Of a DNA stretch of 13,580 bases, positions 13,504 through 13,580 are shown piece by piece (within the stretch, counting starts at the first letter, position 1; each line of letters starts with the position of its first letter). A model generated the notes under the pieces. That model was not told the DNA's origin and made no database searches. It saw only the letters and a program-made list of their open reading frames with translations. This DNA is from an uncultured Lachnospiraceae bacterium (GTDB lineage: Bacteria > Bacillota > Clostridia > Lachnospirales > Lachnospiraceae). The translations under genes were made by a program, and so were the position numbers. The stretch is taken from positions 1 to 13,580 of the forward strand of contig CAJUED010000075.1 of the NCBI GenBank assembly GCA_910585075.1, read 5' to 3'.

Positions 13504-13580
13504 TTACATCTCAAAAATAACCACTTGAAGTCCCGGCATATGGAGTACATTGCCGGTCATATCCAGGTCATTTTTGTTGT
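13504..13580 (-). CDS. C-terminal end of an upstream gene, perhaps a glycosidase (partial)
   Basis: The last 24 codons of a minus-strand frame are visible: NKNDLDMTGNVLHMPGLQVV, then IFEM and TAA at 13504-13506. A closing strand of the type xxLxMPGLQVVIFE resembles the end of the C-terminal beta domain of many alpha-amylase-family or GH31 enzymes. With two GH13 genes in the window, a third glycosidase is plausible but not shown. The strong terminator that follows supports this being a true gene end. Confidence 0.6.
   Translation of the reverse strand, partial: NKNDLDMTGNVLHMPGLQVVIFEM

Noticed and set aside
1..13580. CRISPR array, tRNA, rRNA, insertion sequence or phage genes
   Set aside because: No regularly spaced identical repeats, cloverleaf, rRNA segments, transposase or integrase motifs were seen in any gap or frame.

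Overview
The window looks like chromosomal DNA from a carbohydrate-degrading Firmicute, most likely a gut-type Lachnospiraceae/Clostridium relative. This rests on strong AGGAGG-type ribosome binding sites, AT-rich promoters beside GC-moderate genes, a CUT1 sugar transporter without its own ATPase, and several intracellular glycoside hydrolases. The genus is not fixed by anything I can see. Almost every gene is on the minus strand, so the window is best read from right to left.

Right to left: the last codons of an unidentified gene (13504-13580, perhaps a glycosidase) are followed by a very strong terminator (13371-13428). Next come a GH13 alpha-amylase-family enzyme (11880-13226) and a run of same-strand genes: an enolase-superfamily sugar-acid dehydratase (10301-11641), an RraA-fold aldolase-like protein (9387-10289), a sugar-binding lipoprotein (7659-9179), two CUT1 permeases (6576-7490 and 5731-6573) and an FAD-dependent oxidoreductase (4414-5625). 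That run ends tail to tail with an AraC-family regulator on the plus strand (3516-4409). The regulator is divergent from an intracellular GH10 enzyme (1997-3343). A 323-bp gap with an apparent mobile or repeated element separates GH10 from a short-chain dehydrogenase (942-1673). The window closes inside an oligo-1,6-glucosidase-like GH13 enzyme (1-607), cut just after its catalytic nucleophile.

Inferred joint role: oligosaccharides are imported by the binding protein and permeases and cut in the cytoplasm by the GH10 and GH13 enzymes. A released sugar or uronic acid is then oxidised (FAD oxidoreductase, SDR), dehydrated to a 2-keto-3-deoxy acid (enolase superfamily) and split to pyruvate plus an aldehyde (RraA-type aldolase). 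This would be a non-phosphorylative sugar-acid route attached to a polysaccharide-utilisation locus. The substrate is not determined by the sequence.

The most notable regulatory observation is a shared promoter architecture. The dehydratase and the GH13 gene both carry the same 18-bp box, a related ATATTTG-like half-site exactly 21 bp upstream, and TACAAT exactly 15 bp downstream. That is the geometry expected for an AraC-family activator, and an AraC-family gene lies in the locus. Other non-coding signals are a pair of AAAACCGGTTTT palindromes upstream of the oligoglucosidase, a 37-bp-period tandem repeat ahead of the binding-protein gene, and strong stem-loops between genes.
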